A stretch of DNA of 64,000 bases from positions 124,001 through 188,000 of the forward strand of contig WJME01000033.1 of assembly GCA_014728115.1 (NCBI GenBank). The letters are read 5' to 3'. This DNA is from Candidatus Zhuqueibacterota bacterium. Lineage in GTDB: Bacteria; Zhuqueibacterota; Zhuqueibacteria; Residuimicrobiales; Oceaniaggregativiventaceae. The position numbers and the translations under genes are program-made. The notes beneath the pieces are model-generated. The model ran no database searches. It had not been told where the DNA came from and worked only from the letters and a program-made list of their open reading frames with translations. The first letter of the stretch is position 1. Each line of letters opens with the position of its first letter. This document shows, in pieces, positions 1 through 9,000 of the stretch.

Positions 1-1
1 T

Positions 2-1609
2 ATCGAGCATTTTGACAAAAAAGCCGGCATAAAAAAAACCAAACCTTCGGAAGATGAGACAGCACCTCTCGAGGATCGCATCAAGGAACGGATCGTTCAG
101 GGAAACCGGGTAGGGCTAGAAAAGTTGCTCACACAGGCTTTGGAACAGTATAGTGCCATTCAAATCATCAACACGCTGCTCATTCCTGCCATGAAAACTG
201 TGGGTGACCTCTTTGGTGCCGGAAAAATGCAATTGCCATTTGTCTTGCAATCCGCGGAAGTGATGAAATTTGCTGTCGACAAACTCGAACCCTTTATGGA
301 AAAAACAGATACCCAGTCACAGCTGAAAATCATTCTGGCCACGGTTCGGGGAGACGTTCATGATATTGGCAAAAACCTGGTGGATATCATCCTGAGCAAT
401 AATGGCTTTAAAGTCTATAACCTCGGTATCAAATGTGAAATCGATACCATGCTCCAGGAAGCGGAACGCGTTGGGGCTCATGCCATCGGAATGAGTGGAC
501 TGTTGGTTAAATCCACGGTCATCATGAAAGAAAATATAGAAGAAATACAAAGACGGGGTTTGAATATTCCGGTATTACTCGGAGGTGCAGCACTCACCCG
601 CAGCTATGTAGATGATGTTTGTGCTCCTCTCCTGGAAGCTCCTGTGGTGTATTGTGCAGATGCTTTTTCAGGTCTCAAGGTCATGAATCTGATCCAGGAA
701 AACCAGCTCGAATCATACGTCAATGCAGAAAGAGAGAAACGACGGCAAAGAACACAGCCAAAGCCCAGAGTGACTCCAAAAGCAGAAAAAGAAACCATTC
801 GCCGTGATGTCAATATCCCTTCCCCTCCATTTTGGGGGGATAAAATCGTCACCGACATTGACCTGGATCGCGTCTATGACTATTTGACAGAAACGGTGCT
901 CTTTCGCGGACGGTGGGGATATAGGAGAGGCACGCTCTCCCGGGAAGAGTATGAAACTCTACTCGAGACCAAAGTGAGACCAGAGTTTGAATCCTGGAAA
1001 AAACATGCCAGAGAACACCATCTCCTGGATCCCAAGCTCGTTTACGGTTATTATGAGGCCAATAGTGACGGAAATGACGTGATCATATACAAACCCAAAA
1101 GTGATCAGGAATGGATTCGTTTCACTTTTCCTCGTCAGAACAGGCTGCCCAGGCGGTCCATTGCCGATTTCTTTTTACCCATCGATTCAGGTAAAAAAGA
1201 TATGATCGCTTTGCAAGTGGTGACCGTAGGCATGGAAGCACAAAAAAAATCGGAACAACTCTATCAAAACAATGAATACAAAAATTATCTCATGTTTCAT
1301 GGTCTTGCCGTGGAAACAGCCGAAGCCCTGGCAGAATACTGGCATAAACATATTCGCAAAGAACTCGATATCACCGAACAAGATGGAACCAGCATGGAAG
1401 AGTATGTCGTACAGACGTACCGCGGTTCCCGGTATTCATTTGGTTATCCGGCATGTCCGGATTTATCAGAAAACCGCAAGATCTTTAAGCTCCTCGAGCC
1501 CGAGCGTATTGGGGTGACGCTATCTGAAGAAGATCAGATGATCCCGGAACAAACGACTTCTGCGTTTGTGGTACATCATCCTCAAGCCAAATATTTTGCT
1601 CTGGATTAA
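2..1609 (+). CDS. metH: Cobalamin-dependent methionine synthase, C-terminal half (5' end outside window)
   Basis: The frame is open from base 2, so the gene enters from the left edge; an apparent TTG start at 125 is internal. Domains seen in order are the helical cap (about codons 30-105), the B12-binding Rossmann domain with the cobalamin-ligand motif DVHDIG near base 352, and the AdoMet-binding reactivation domain with RGSRYSFGYPACPDL near bases 1420-1465. The family transfers methyl from methyltetrahydrofolate through cobalamin to homocysteine in the cytoplasm; the C-terminal domain re-methylates oxidised cob(II)alamin with AdoMet. The homocysteine and folate domains cannot be seen, so a full-length enzyme and a split one are both possible. 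The patatin gene follows after 45 bases. Confidence 0.96.
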   Translation: MEHFDKKAGIKKTKPSEDETAPLEDRIKERIVQGNRVGLEKLLTQALEQYSAIQIINTLLIPAMKTVGDLFGAGKMQLPFVLQSAEVMKFAVDKLEPFMEKTDTQSQLKIILATVRGDVHDIGKNLVDIILSNNGFKVYNLGIKCEIDTMLQEAERVGAHAIGMSGLLVKSTVIMKENIEEIQRRGLNIPVLLGGAALTRSYVDDVCAPLLEAPVVYCADAFSGLKVMNLIQENQLESYVNAEREKRRQRTQPKPRVTPKAEKETIRRDVNIPSPPFWGDKIVTDIDLDRVYDYLTETVLFRGRWGYRRGTLSREEYETLLETKVRPEFESWKKHAREHHLLDPKLVYGYYEANSDGNDVIIYKPKSDQEWIRFTFPRQNRLPRRSIADFFLPIDSGKKDMIALQVVTVGMEAQKKSEQLYQNNEYKNYLMFHGLAVETAEALAEYWHKHIRKELDITEQDGTSMEEYVVQTYRGSRYSFGYPACPDLSENRKIFKLLEPERIGVTLSEEDQMIPEQTTSAFVVHHPQAKYFALD

Positions 1610-1654
1610 GGCGAAATCCTTTTCAAGGGAATAACCAGTTCGACAAAGGACGCC

Positions 1655-4048
1655 ATGAGATCGATCATGACATTTGTTTTGGTGTTGTTTTTCTTATCAA
1701 ACACCTATGCACAAGAGATCCCGCGCCCCAAGGTAGGGCTGGTTCTTGCTGGGGGTGGGGCAAAAGGATTTGCCCATATCGGCACTTTGAAACTGATCGA
1801 CTCCCTGCATATCCCCATCGACTATATTGCAGGGACCAGCATGGGAGGAATTGTTGGCGCCCTATATGCTATCGGTTATGATGGCTTGACCCTTGAAAAA
1901 CTTTCTTTCGCCACCGATTGGCAAGAGATTTTTACCGACATACCGCCCCGACGCGACTTGCCCTATTTTCTCAAAAAAGAGACCGGACAATATCAGGTAA
2001 ACTTTGCTGTTCAAGGCATAAAACCCGCAGCTCCAAGTGGTTTGATATTCGGTCAAAAAATCACACTGCTATTTTCCAGTCTTACCTATCCATATGAAAA
2101 GGTTTCAGATTTTGATGATCTCCCTGTTCCGGTTCGATTGATTGCCGTGGATTTGCCGAGCGGTCAAGAAGTCACATTATGCAAAGGCTCACTGGCAAAA
2201 GCGATGCGAGCAACCATGTCTATACCCACTGTTTTTAGTCCGGTCGAATGGGGAGACTCTTTATTGGTGGATGGGGGGTTACTGAACAATTTTCCTGTCA
2301 ATATTGTAAAGGAGATGGGTGCTGATCTGGTCATTGGGGTCGATCTTGCCACTCCTTTAAAAGACAGACAACAATTAAGAGATGGATTGGCGGTATTGAA
2401 CCAGTCCCTTGCCATCTTTGACCGCACCCGCAGAGAACAGCAAAAAAAACTGTGTGATGTTTACATTCAGCCCGATCTTGGCGAGTTTACACCAGCTGAT
2501 TTTGATAATGAAAAAATAGAGATCATACTCAAGCGTGGCGATCTCGCTGCTCAGTACCATCTCGAAGAATTGATTGCATTGCGGGATCGATTGCTCGGCC
2601 CGGATATGAATCGCCAAAATCCGCAACAAAGATTCAAGGTCAACGAGATTCGCTGGACCGGACACAGCCCACTGAGTCATGACGAATTATTAAAAATGAC
2701 AAATCTGAACTTTGATCAGCCTATGAATGAAAGGGATCTGCAGCGGGGATTTGCAAATCTAAAATCGAGCCCCTGGTTTTCAGAGATTGATTATGAGCTC
2801 GTCCCTTTAAAGGATCATTCGGTACTTTTGAATATTATATTAAAAGAAAAAGAAAAAATGGTCATCTTTGGTCTCAATATCATAGGCAATAAAAAATTAC
2901 CGTTTGCTTTTATCAACCGGTTGTTGGGACTGGCTCCCGGGGATAGCATCACTACCGAAGCCTTGAACAACCGCATTATGGACATGTATGGTCTTGGGTA
3001 TTTTGAGTCCATTCACTATGAAATACATGCTGAGGAAAATAACTATATCACCCTTGACCTGATCGTAAAAGAGTTACCCATGCGCCGTCTCAACATTGGT
3101 TTGAGATATGACGATCGTCACAAGCTTGTTGCGGCAGTTGGGTTGCAGGCTACCAATCTGCTGTTACCTGGACTGCGCCTGGAAACCGATCTGCAATTCG
3201 CCGGATTATTCAGATTTTCTACACAAATTGCATACCCCTCCCGTACCCTGGACCTGCCCGTATATCCTTACCTCCGCATTGCCTACAAGGATATACCGGT
3301 TCACATTTTTGGGATAGGGGGAGATAAAATCGCCAGATACAATGACAAGGTCACGACTCAGGCTGGAGGCATTGGGATCCTTTTAGGGAATTCGTTGCAT
3401 GCAGAGATGGAATTACAAAGACAGTTAACGGATATTGAACCCAGTATCGCATTCAGCGATCCTGCGATGTTTCCAGAATGGAAAGATCGTTTGCACAATT
3501 TTAAAGGGACCTTTATTTTTGACACGATCGACAACGTCCTGCTGGCTCGCAAAGGCTGGAGCCTTCAGGCAACGTTCGATGCGAGCCTGGCGAGTCTGAA
3601 CTCTGATGCGCCTTTTAAACAATTTTATTTTTCTCTGGATCATTACCAGACATGGTACGATCACCATACCCTAAGATTCCACTCTTTTGTCGGATCCAGT
3701 TCTCACGACCTCCCTCCCTACCGGGTATTTGTAAGGGGACACCCTCGAGAATTTGTGGGCCTTGAGTACGATCAACTCCAAACCAGTGATTTGGTGGTCT
3801 TGCGTCTCGACTATCGGTATGAATATCGCAAAGACATATTTCTCAAGGCAATCATCAATGCTGTCCCCAGGTTTTATTCCGAGTATACACAAACTTGGAA
3901 ACGAGATATTTTTGGATTCGGTATAGGGATTAAACTTTTATCCCCCATTGGCCCAATCGAAATTATTTCAGGATGGGGAGACAAGGATCTGCATCATCCG
4001 GGCACCAAACAACATGTGATCTATTTTACCTTGGGTACGGTTTTTTAG
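1655..4048 (+). CDS. Patatin-like phospholipase fused to POTRA and BamA-type outer-membrane barrel
   Basis: The 797-residue protein starts with a signal peptide (about residues 1-19, ending TYAQ). A patatin lipase domain follows: oxyanion loop GGGAKG at 33-38, nucleophile motif GTSMG with Ser62, and catalytic Asp206 in DGG. After about residue 325 come one or two POTRA-like repeats, then a long beta-rich region ending in an aromatic residue, as in BamA/TamA-type barrels. This is the layout of type Vd (PlpD-like) secreted phospholipases, so the lipase is probably exported or held at the outer membrane by its own barrel. The Ser-Asp dyad is intact, so an active acyl hydrolase is expected; the substrate is unknown. 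AAAGGA lies just upstream of the ATG. Confidence 0.93.
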   Translation: MRSIMTFVLVLFFLSNTYAQEIPRPKVGLVLAGGGAKGFAHIGTLKLIDSLHIPIDYIAGTSMGGIVGALYAIGYDGLTLEKLSFATDWQEIFTDIPPRRDLPYFLKKETGQYQVNFAVQGIKPAAPSGLIFGQKITLLFSSLTYPYEKVSDFDDLPVPVRLIAVDLPSGQEVTLCKGSLAKAMRATMSIPTVFSPVEWGDSLLVDGGLLNNFPVNIVKEMGADLVIGVDLATPLKDRQQLRDGLAVLNQSLAIFDRTRREQQKKLCDVYIQPDLGEFTPADFDNEKIEIILKRGDLAAQYHLEELIALRDRLLGPDMNRQNPQQRFKVNEIRWTGHSPLSHDELLKMTNLNFDQPMNERDLQRGFANLKSSPWFSEIDYELVPLKDHSVLLNIILKEKEKMVIFGLNIIGNKKLPFAFINRLLGLAPGDSITTEALNNRIMDMYGLGYFESIHYEIHAEENNYITLDLIVKELPMRRLNIGLRYDDRHKLVAAVGLQATNLLLPGLRLETDLQFAGLFRFSTQIAYPSRTLDLPVYPYLRIAYKDIPVHIFGIGGDKIARYNDKVTTQAGGIGILLGNSLHAEMELQRQLTDIEPSIAFSDPAMFPEWKDRLHNFKGTFIFDTIDNVLLARKGWSLQATFDASLASLNSDAPFKQFYFSLDHYQTWYDHHTLRFHSFVGSSSHDLPPYRVFVRGHPREFVGLEYDQLQTSDLVVLRLDYRYEYRKDIFLKAIINAVPRFYSEYTQTWKRDIFGFGIGIKLLSPIGPIEIISGWGDKDLHHPGTKQHVIYFTLGTVF

Positions 4049-4124
4049 AACTGGCTGAATATATATTTCTTTATGGAACGTCCGCAACTCCCTGGTTTTA
4101 ATGTATGGTTTTATGAAATTTGAG

Positions 4125-4153
4125 TTGATAACGCCTTATTTTATCCGTATTTT
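4125..4153 (+). promoter_or_regulatory. Candidate sigma70-type promoter in the 4049-4393 gap
   Basis: TTGATA (4125-4130) and TATTTT (4148-4153) are separated by 17 bases. It would transcribe the secreted-protein cluster beginning at 4394. The leader would be over 200 bases and include a hairpin with arms 4181-4188 and 4201-4208 (TTCTCCCC/GGGGAGAA). Apart from this and a possible minus-strand small ORF, I see nothing else in the gap. Confidence 0.3.
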
Positions 4154-4332
4154 CTCCTAAAGATCTTCCCTTGATGCATATTCTCCCCAAAATGGGCGTA
4201 GGGGAGAAGGGCGGACCATAGACGAACTATTTGCGACAATATATATAATGCCTTTGATCTTGAATCGATGGCATCTTTGAACTGCAGCTGGAGAGGCACC
4301 TCTGGAACGGCAAAAAAGGCAATGGTTTTCAT
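4141..4332 (-). CDS. Possible small protein of 63 residues, unrecognised
   Basis: This antisense ORF lies in the only gap longer than 300 bases. Its ATG at 4332 is preceded on the minus strand by GGAGAGGAG at a workable spacing. The product starts with a short hydrophobic stretch (MKTIAFFAVPEVP) and ends with a basic tail (FRRKYG). I do not recognise the sequence and see no neighbour on this strand. It overlaps the candidate promoter and hairpin for the plus-strand genes, so it may be a chance ORF or a gene remnant. Confidence 0.2.
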   Translation of the reverse strand: MKTIAFFAVPEVPLQLQFKDAIDSRSKALYILSQIVRLWSALLPYAHFGENMHQGKIFRRKYG

Positions 4333-4393
4333 ACCACTCCTCTCCGGATCTTTATTCATACGGCATTGTGAAAAACAAAGGAGAGTACCTTAC

Positions 4394-5194
4394 ATGAAAG
4401 ACACAAGCAAGGCGTTGCTGTGCACATTGATGATCTCCTACCTCCTTTTTTCTCCTCTGATCATTGATTTTACTCTTGCTCAACAGCAAGGCGAAACCAT
4501 GCCTGTCATTGCTCATCGTCTTGTAAAGATGGGTCAAAGGGGTGAGCAGCTCAACATTATCGCGCATATTGCCAGCGATTCTCCGATTCATAAAACCCTG
4601 CTAAGAGTCCAGTCCGGCGAAAAGTCTATCCAGGGAAACATACCGGCACTCGATAGAAACAAGACGGTTCCGGTTCTCATCCAGGTGATGCGCGATTCTG
4701 ACATCCACGCCGGTCCTTCCCCCACAAAAGTCGTAATTGCAAGAGTGAGTAAGGGGCAAAGACTTTATGTAACTGCCATTAAAAATGGTCTTTATCGGGT
4801 TCATGAAACCGGGGGATTCAGCGGGTATATCAATCCCCAAAATATCCAAACACTCATGACCGGCACACGTTTTGGAGTCGCTATACCGCCAGACTTTACC
4901 CGAGCTTCCAGCCTGACGTATCAAATTGTCGCGATAGACAATCAGGGTCGTCAGAGTGAAACCCCGAGTCAACAAGTGAACCTTTTTACGCCTCAACAAA
5001 TCGCAGCACTTCAAAGTGGCCAGGATATCGATATGGCAGATATGCCACAGACGGCAGGTTCCCGTCCCTTTTATAAAAAAATATGGTTTTGGCTGCTTGT
5101 GTTCGCCGGAGCCGGTACAGCTGCATATTTTGCTACCCAGGGCGAAGATGAGCCCAAAGAGACCACGGTCGACGTACTCGTGGAATGGAACTAA
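4394..5194 (+). CDS. Exported protein with SH3-like region and C-terminal membrane helix
   Basis: The ATG at 4394 is chosen over upstream starts because AAAGGAG sits 9 bases before it and it opens directly into a signal peptide (residues 1 to about 32, ending FTLAQQQ). The 266-residue product has a beta-rich extracytoplasmic part; residues about 115-155 (KVVIARVSKGQRLYV... to GGFSGYI) resemble a bacterial SH3-like fold. Near the C-terminus there is a hydrophobic helix (about 232-250, KKIWFWLLVFAGAGTAAYF) followed by an acidic tail. I do not recognise the family. It is followed after 27 bases by a cohesin-like lipoprotein and then the large vWA protein, so it may help anchor or assemble that surface system. 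Confidence 0.75.
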   Translation: MKDTSKALLCTLMISYLLFSPLIIDFTLAQQQGETMPVIAHRLVKMGQRGEQLNIIAHIASDSPIHKTLLRVQSGEKSIQGNIPALDRNKTVPVLIQVMRDSDIHAGPSPTKVVIARVSKGQRLYVTAIKNGLYRVHETGGFSGYINPQNIQTLMTGTRFGVAIPPDFTRASSLTYQIVAIDNQGRQSETPSQQVNLFTPQQIAALQSGQDIDMADMPQTAGSRPFYKKIWFWLLVFAGAGTAAYFATQGEDEPKETTVDVLVEWN

Positions 5195-5221
5195 AACAGA
5201 TGCAATTTGAGGAATGTCAAT

Positions 5222-6040
5222 ATGCGACCCTATATCTTTATCGCAGCCATGACCACCCTTTTTTGGGCGTGTAATTCGCAATCTCCTTTTACTCCTAAAG
5301 CTCAGGAGCACGTATCCGTTCGCGCCTCCATCCCCATACATCCATCGATAACGGCAACCAACAGTTTGACCTCAATGGAACTGGTCGTCACAGCGGATAA
5401 TATGGATACAGTACGGGCTACACTCACATTAACATCTATTGGTGCAGAAGGTCAGGTAACCGTCCCTTCCGGCCCGGATAGACAATTTACAGTTACCGGA
5501 TATATGGGTACTCTGCCTGTTTTGCAGGGAGTTTCTGAAATGGACCTGGACGCGGGCCAGACTGCTTCTCTGACAGTCACGATGAACTATCTCATCTCCA
5601 CAATCATTTTATCTCCTCCCAATGTCACGGTAAAGAGGGACTCTGTTTTCACCGTCAATCTCGGAGCGCGCAATGTGCAGAATCTCGCCATTTTTGGTGC
5701 CAGGGTGCAATTTGATCCCACCCTGCTGACTGTCACTGATTTGGGCAGAAGAGATAGTCTATTGACAAGCGGAGGAGGGAGCATCACGCAACTAGAGTTC
5801 AGCAAAAACAATTCAACCGGGATAGTTGATGTGGTCCTGGGAATTTTCCCAGCTTCCAATGCTGTATCCGGGAGTGGTCCGATTGCAGAGATCACCTTTA
5901 AAGCACTCGCAACAGGTGAAACCACACTCCAATTGATTACAGATCCCTCAGTGGACTCTGATCTGGGTCTATACGATCGCACAGCCAACGAGATTACATC
6001 TCTAGCCTTGGGCAACCTGATCCAAATAGCCAGTCCCTGA
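5222..6040 (+). CDS. Lipoprotein with cohesin-like domain
   Basis: A TTG 15 bases upstream is in frame, but ATG 5222 has GAGGA at good spacing and leads straight into a lipoprotein signal with lipobox LFWA-C17. The mature N-terminal part (about 25-125) is a beta-rich segment with a TVRATLTLT stretch. Residues about 130-265 resemble the cohesin/carbohydrate-binding fold: the GARVQFDPTLLTV and GSGPIAEITFKAL segments are typical. Cohesins bind dockerins in cellulosomes, but in many non-cellulolytic bacteria such domains occur in surface proteins of unknown role. The neighbour ending at 10068 carries a second cohesin-like domain and a dockerin-like segment, so pairing between the two is an attractive inference. 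Confidence 0.8.
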   Translation: MRPYIFIAAMTTLFWACNSQSPFTPKAQEHVSVRASIPIHPSITATNSLTSMELVVTADNMDTVRATLTLTSIGAEGQVTVPSGPDRQFTVTGYMGTLPVLQGVSEMDLDAGQTASLTVTMNYLISTIILSPPNVTVKRDSVFTVNLGARNVQNLAIFGARVQFDPTLLTVTDLGRRDSLLTSGGGSITQLEFSKNNSTGIVDVVLGIFPASNAVSGSGPIAEITFKALATGETTLQLITDPSVDSDLGLYDRTANEITSLALGNLIQIASP

Positions 6041-6096
6041 GTTTCGCGGCATCGAACGATTACGACGTCGCTTTCCTTAACACAAGAGGGATGATC

Positions 6097-9000
6097 ATGA
6101 AAAACTTGTTATTCTTTATTCTCATCGTGCTTTCCGTTTATGTCATGGTAGGCAATCTTTTATCAGAAACACTGACCCAGGCCCCCGCGGATGATCCAAA
6201 AATAAAAGGTACAGTGATCTCTGCATCATGGGGCCCTCCGGAAACCCTGAATACATGGTATCGGTTTTCTGTTCCCCTGACCCATGAAACCTTTGGAGTT
6301 GATGAGGCGACATTTTTGGATGTCATTTCCAGTGTCACCAAACTCCGAATTCGCACAGAGATGTACTCTGGGATGGATCACGGCAGCATCGATGAAGTCT
6401 CGGTAGGCACAACCTTTACCAGTGACTTTAACAGCGGCCAGGAAGGTTGGTCTGCCGAGGGAGACGGAACCCTTGGCTGGCTTCCCTCTGACGGCTCTGA
6501 TATGGGCGGATGTATTCAAATCAGCGATTGGGCAACAGGAGACTGGCACTACGCTGTTGCGCCACCCTCCTGGAGCGGAGATTGGACCTCCCTTATCGGC
6601 AGCAATATTGTATTTTATTACAAAACCGATCATGTGGGCAGTTCTTACAACGGTTCAATTGAAATCAGTAATGAAACACAAAAACGCATCGTATTATCCA
6701 CAGACAACTATTCCGTTCCCGCAGCAACCAGTAGCCTGGTCAATGTTACAGTAACTCCTGCACCTGAAAGCAATCTCACCATCAACCTAAGTGCATCAGC
6801 CACCAACTGCATCACCGCTCCTGCAGATGTGATTATCCCGGCAGGTGAAACAGAATCATCGTTTTATGTCACAGCGCCCAATACGGCCTCAGCCGGATGC
6901 GAATCGGTCATTGAAGCCAGAGCATCCGGATATACCTCCAGCAGATTGACGCTCATGGTCGGGGAGAGTCCGGCCGGCGCCACAGGCATAAATGTCACTG
7001 TGCAAAATATCGATGCTACAAATTTTCCGGTCATCAAATGCTTTGCCACGGTGGTAGATGCCGAATCTCTGATGCCGATTCCCAATCTGAGTGAAAAACA
7101 CTTTACCGTGCACGAGGATGATATTGCCGAATCCCCAATCGAGGTGGAGGTAATCAGCTCGAGCACAGGCGGACGGGCAGATATTGTCTTTGTGTTTGAT
7201 ACGACCGGCAGCATGGGAGGCGAAATCAATGGGCTAAAGGATAGAGCTATCAGCTTTGCCGATTCGCTGGCATCTAAAGGCATCAATTATCGCTTGGCCC
7301 TGGTTACTTTTGATGATGCAGTCGATCAAACACACGATTTCACTTCGAATATCAATGAGTTCAAAGGATGGATAGACGCCCTGTATCCCTCTGGTGGGGG
7401 CGACTATAAAGAGAATGCCCTCGCAGGCCTGGAAGAGGCCACCACCCTCTCCTTTCGACCGGTAAGCCAGCGCATGGCTATCCTGATTACAGATGCGGAA
7501 TATCACCAGGCCGGAGAATCCGGCGGTGGTTCTACTCCCCATACCACTACCAGCATGATCGATTTACTCAATTCCTATTCAATCTCAACGCATGTTGTGG
7601 GGCCGGATCTCGATCCATTTCATGAACTCGCCGATCAGACCGGTGGGTTGTTTTTCAATATTTCCGGGGATTTTGCGTCTATTGTAGATCGTATCGGAAA
7701 TATTCTGGCGAATCAATATATCATTACCTATACAACCCACAATGCCGTTCGCGACAATAGATGGCGGGATGTTGAGCTAAACGTCACCTATGAATCCAAA
7801 GGGGGCATGGATATAGGGAGATATCTCGTTGAAGAAAGCATTACTGATTTGACAGGCTTTGATGTGACCATCAGTTCAATCGATGCTGAAGGGTTTCCGG
7901 TGATCAAAGCCTTTGTCTCGGTCGTCGATCAGGACAGCCGTCGCAGTGTCAATGGCCTCGATGCCTCGAACTTTCGCGTCAAAGAGGATGCTGTAAGCGA
8001 ATCTCCGGTTTATGTGGATGTCATAAAAAGCGGCTCTGGCGCCCGCACCGATATTGTCTTTGTCTTTGATGTCACGGGCAGCATGGGTGGAGAAATCAGC
8101 GGACTGAAAGAACGCAGTATCCGTTTTGCCGACTCGCTCGCAGCCAGAGGAATCGATTATCGGCTTGGTCTGGTGACCTATAGCGATGTCGTCGAAAGTG
8201 TCCATGATTTTACCGCAGATGTCAATGAATTTAAAGCCTGGATCGATGGACTGCGTGCCAGCGGCGGAGGCGACACCAAAGAAAATGCCCTCGAAGGCCT
8301 TGAACGGGCCAACCTGCTCAGTTATCGGGCCACCAGCCAGCGTATGGCCATTCTCATCACAGATGCAGATTTCCATAAAGCCGGCGAAAGCGGCGGAGGA
8401 ACCACCGATCAAACCACAGACAGTATCGTCAATTTGCTCAACAGCAACCGCATCATCACCAGTTGTGTCGGGCCGGATATCGATTCCTTCCATCAGATTG
8501 CAGATGGCACTGGCGGCTACTGGTTCGATATCGATGGCGATTTTGCTGCGATTATCGATGCCCTCGGCAGCATTATCACCTCACAATATGTGGTGACCTA
8601 TACAACCCATAATCCTGTTCCCTCTAATGTATGGCGCAATGTGGAAATCGGCGTCGAACAGTCTGGCAAAGGTGGCTTTGATACAGGACGATATCTTGTT
8701 GGCTCGACCATGCTGCATACGTCACCCGATCATGTGATGGGCATTTTGGGGAATGAATTTTCTATTCAAGTTACAGTGGAATCCGTGATCAACCTCGGAC
8801 TGGTTCATTTTAATGTCGACTATGACCCGGCCAAAATCCGGTTCAGGTCTATCAAGCAAGGTAATTTCCTGGCACAAAATGGTGCCACGATCACTTTTGT
8901 CACAGAGTCTGATACCCTTGGGGGAAACATTGAAGTCTCTACGACGCGGGCGGGTACCACCGAGGGTGCGAATGGCAGTGGTGTACTGGCAGAGCTGGTA

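Noticed and set aside
4601-5341. 246-codon minus-strand frame across the SH3-like and cohesin-like genes
   Set aside because: It runs antisense through two genes with signal peptides and ribosome sites and shows no domain.
7876-8493. 205-codon minus-strand frame opposite the second vWA domain
   Set aside because: It is a by-product of the repetitive vWA coding sequence on the plus strand.
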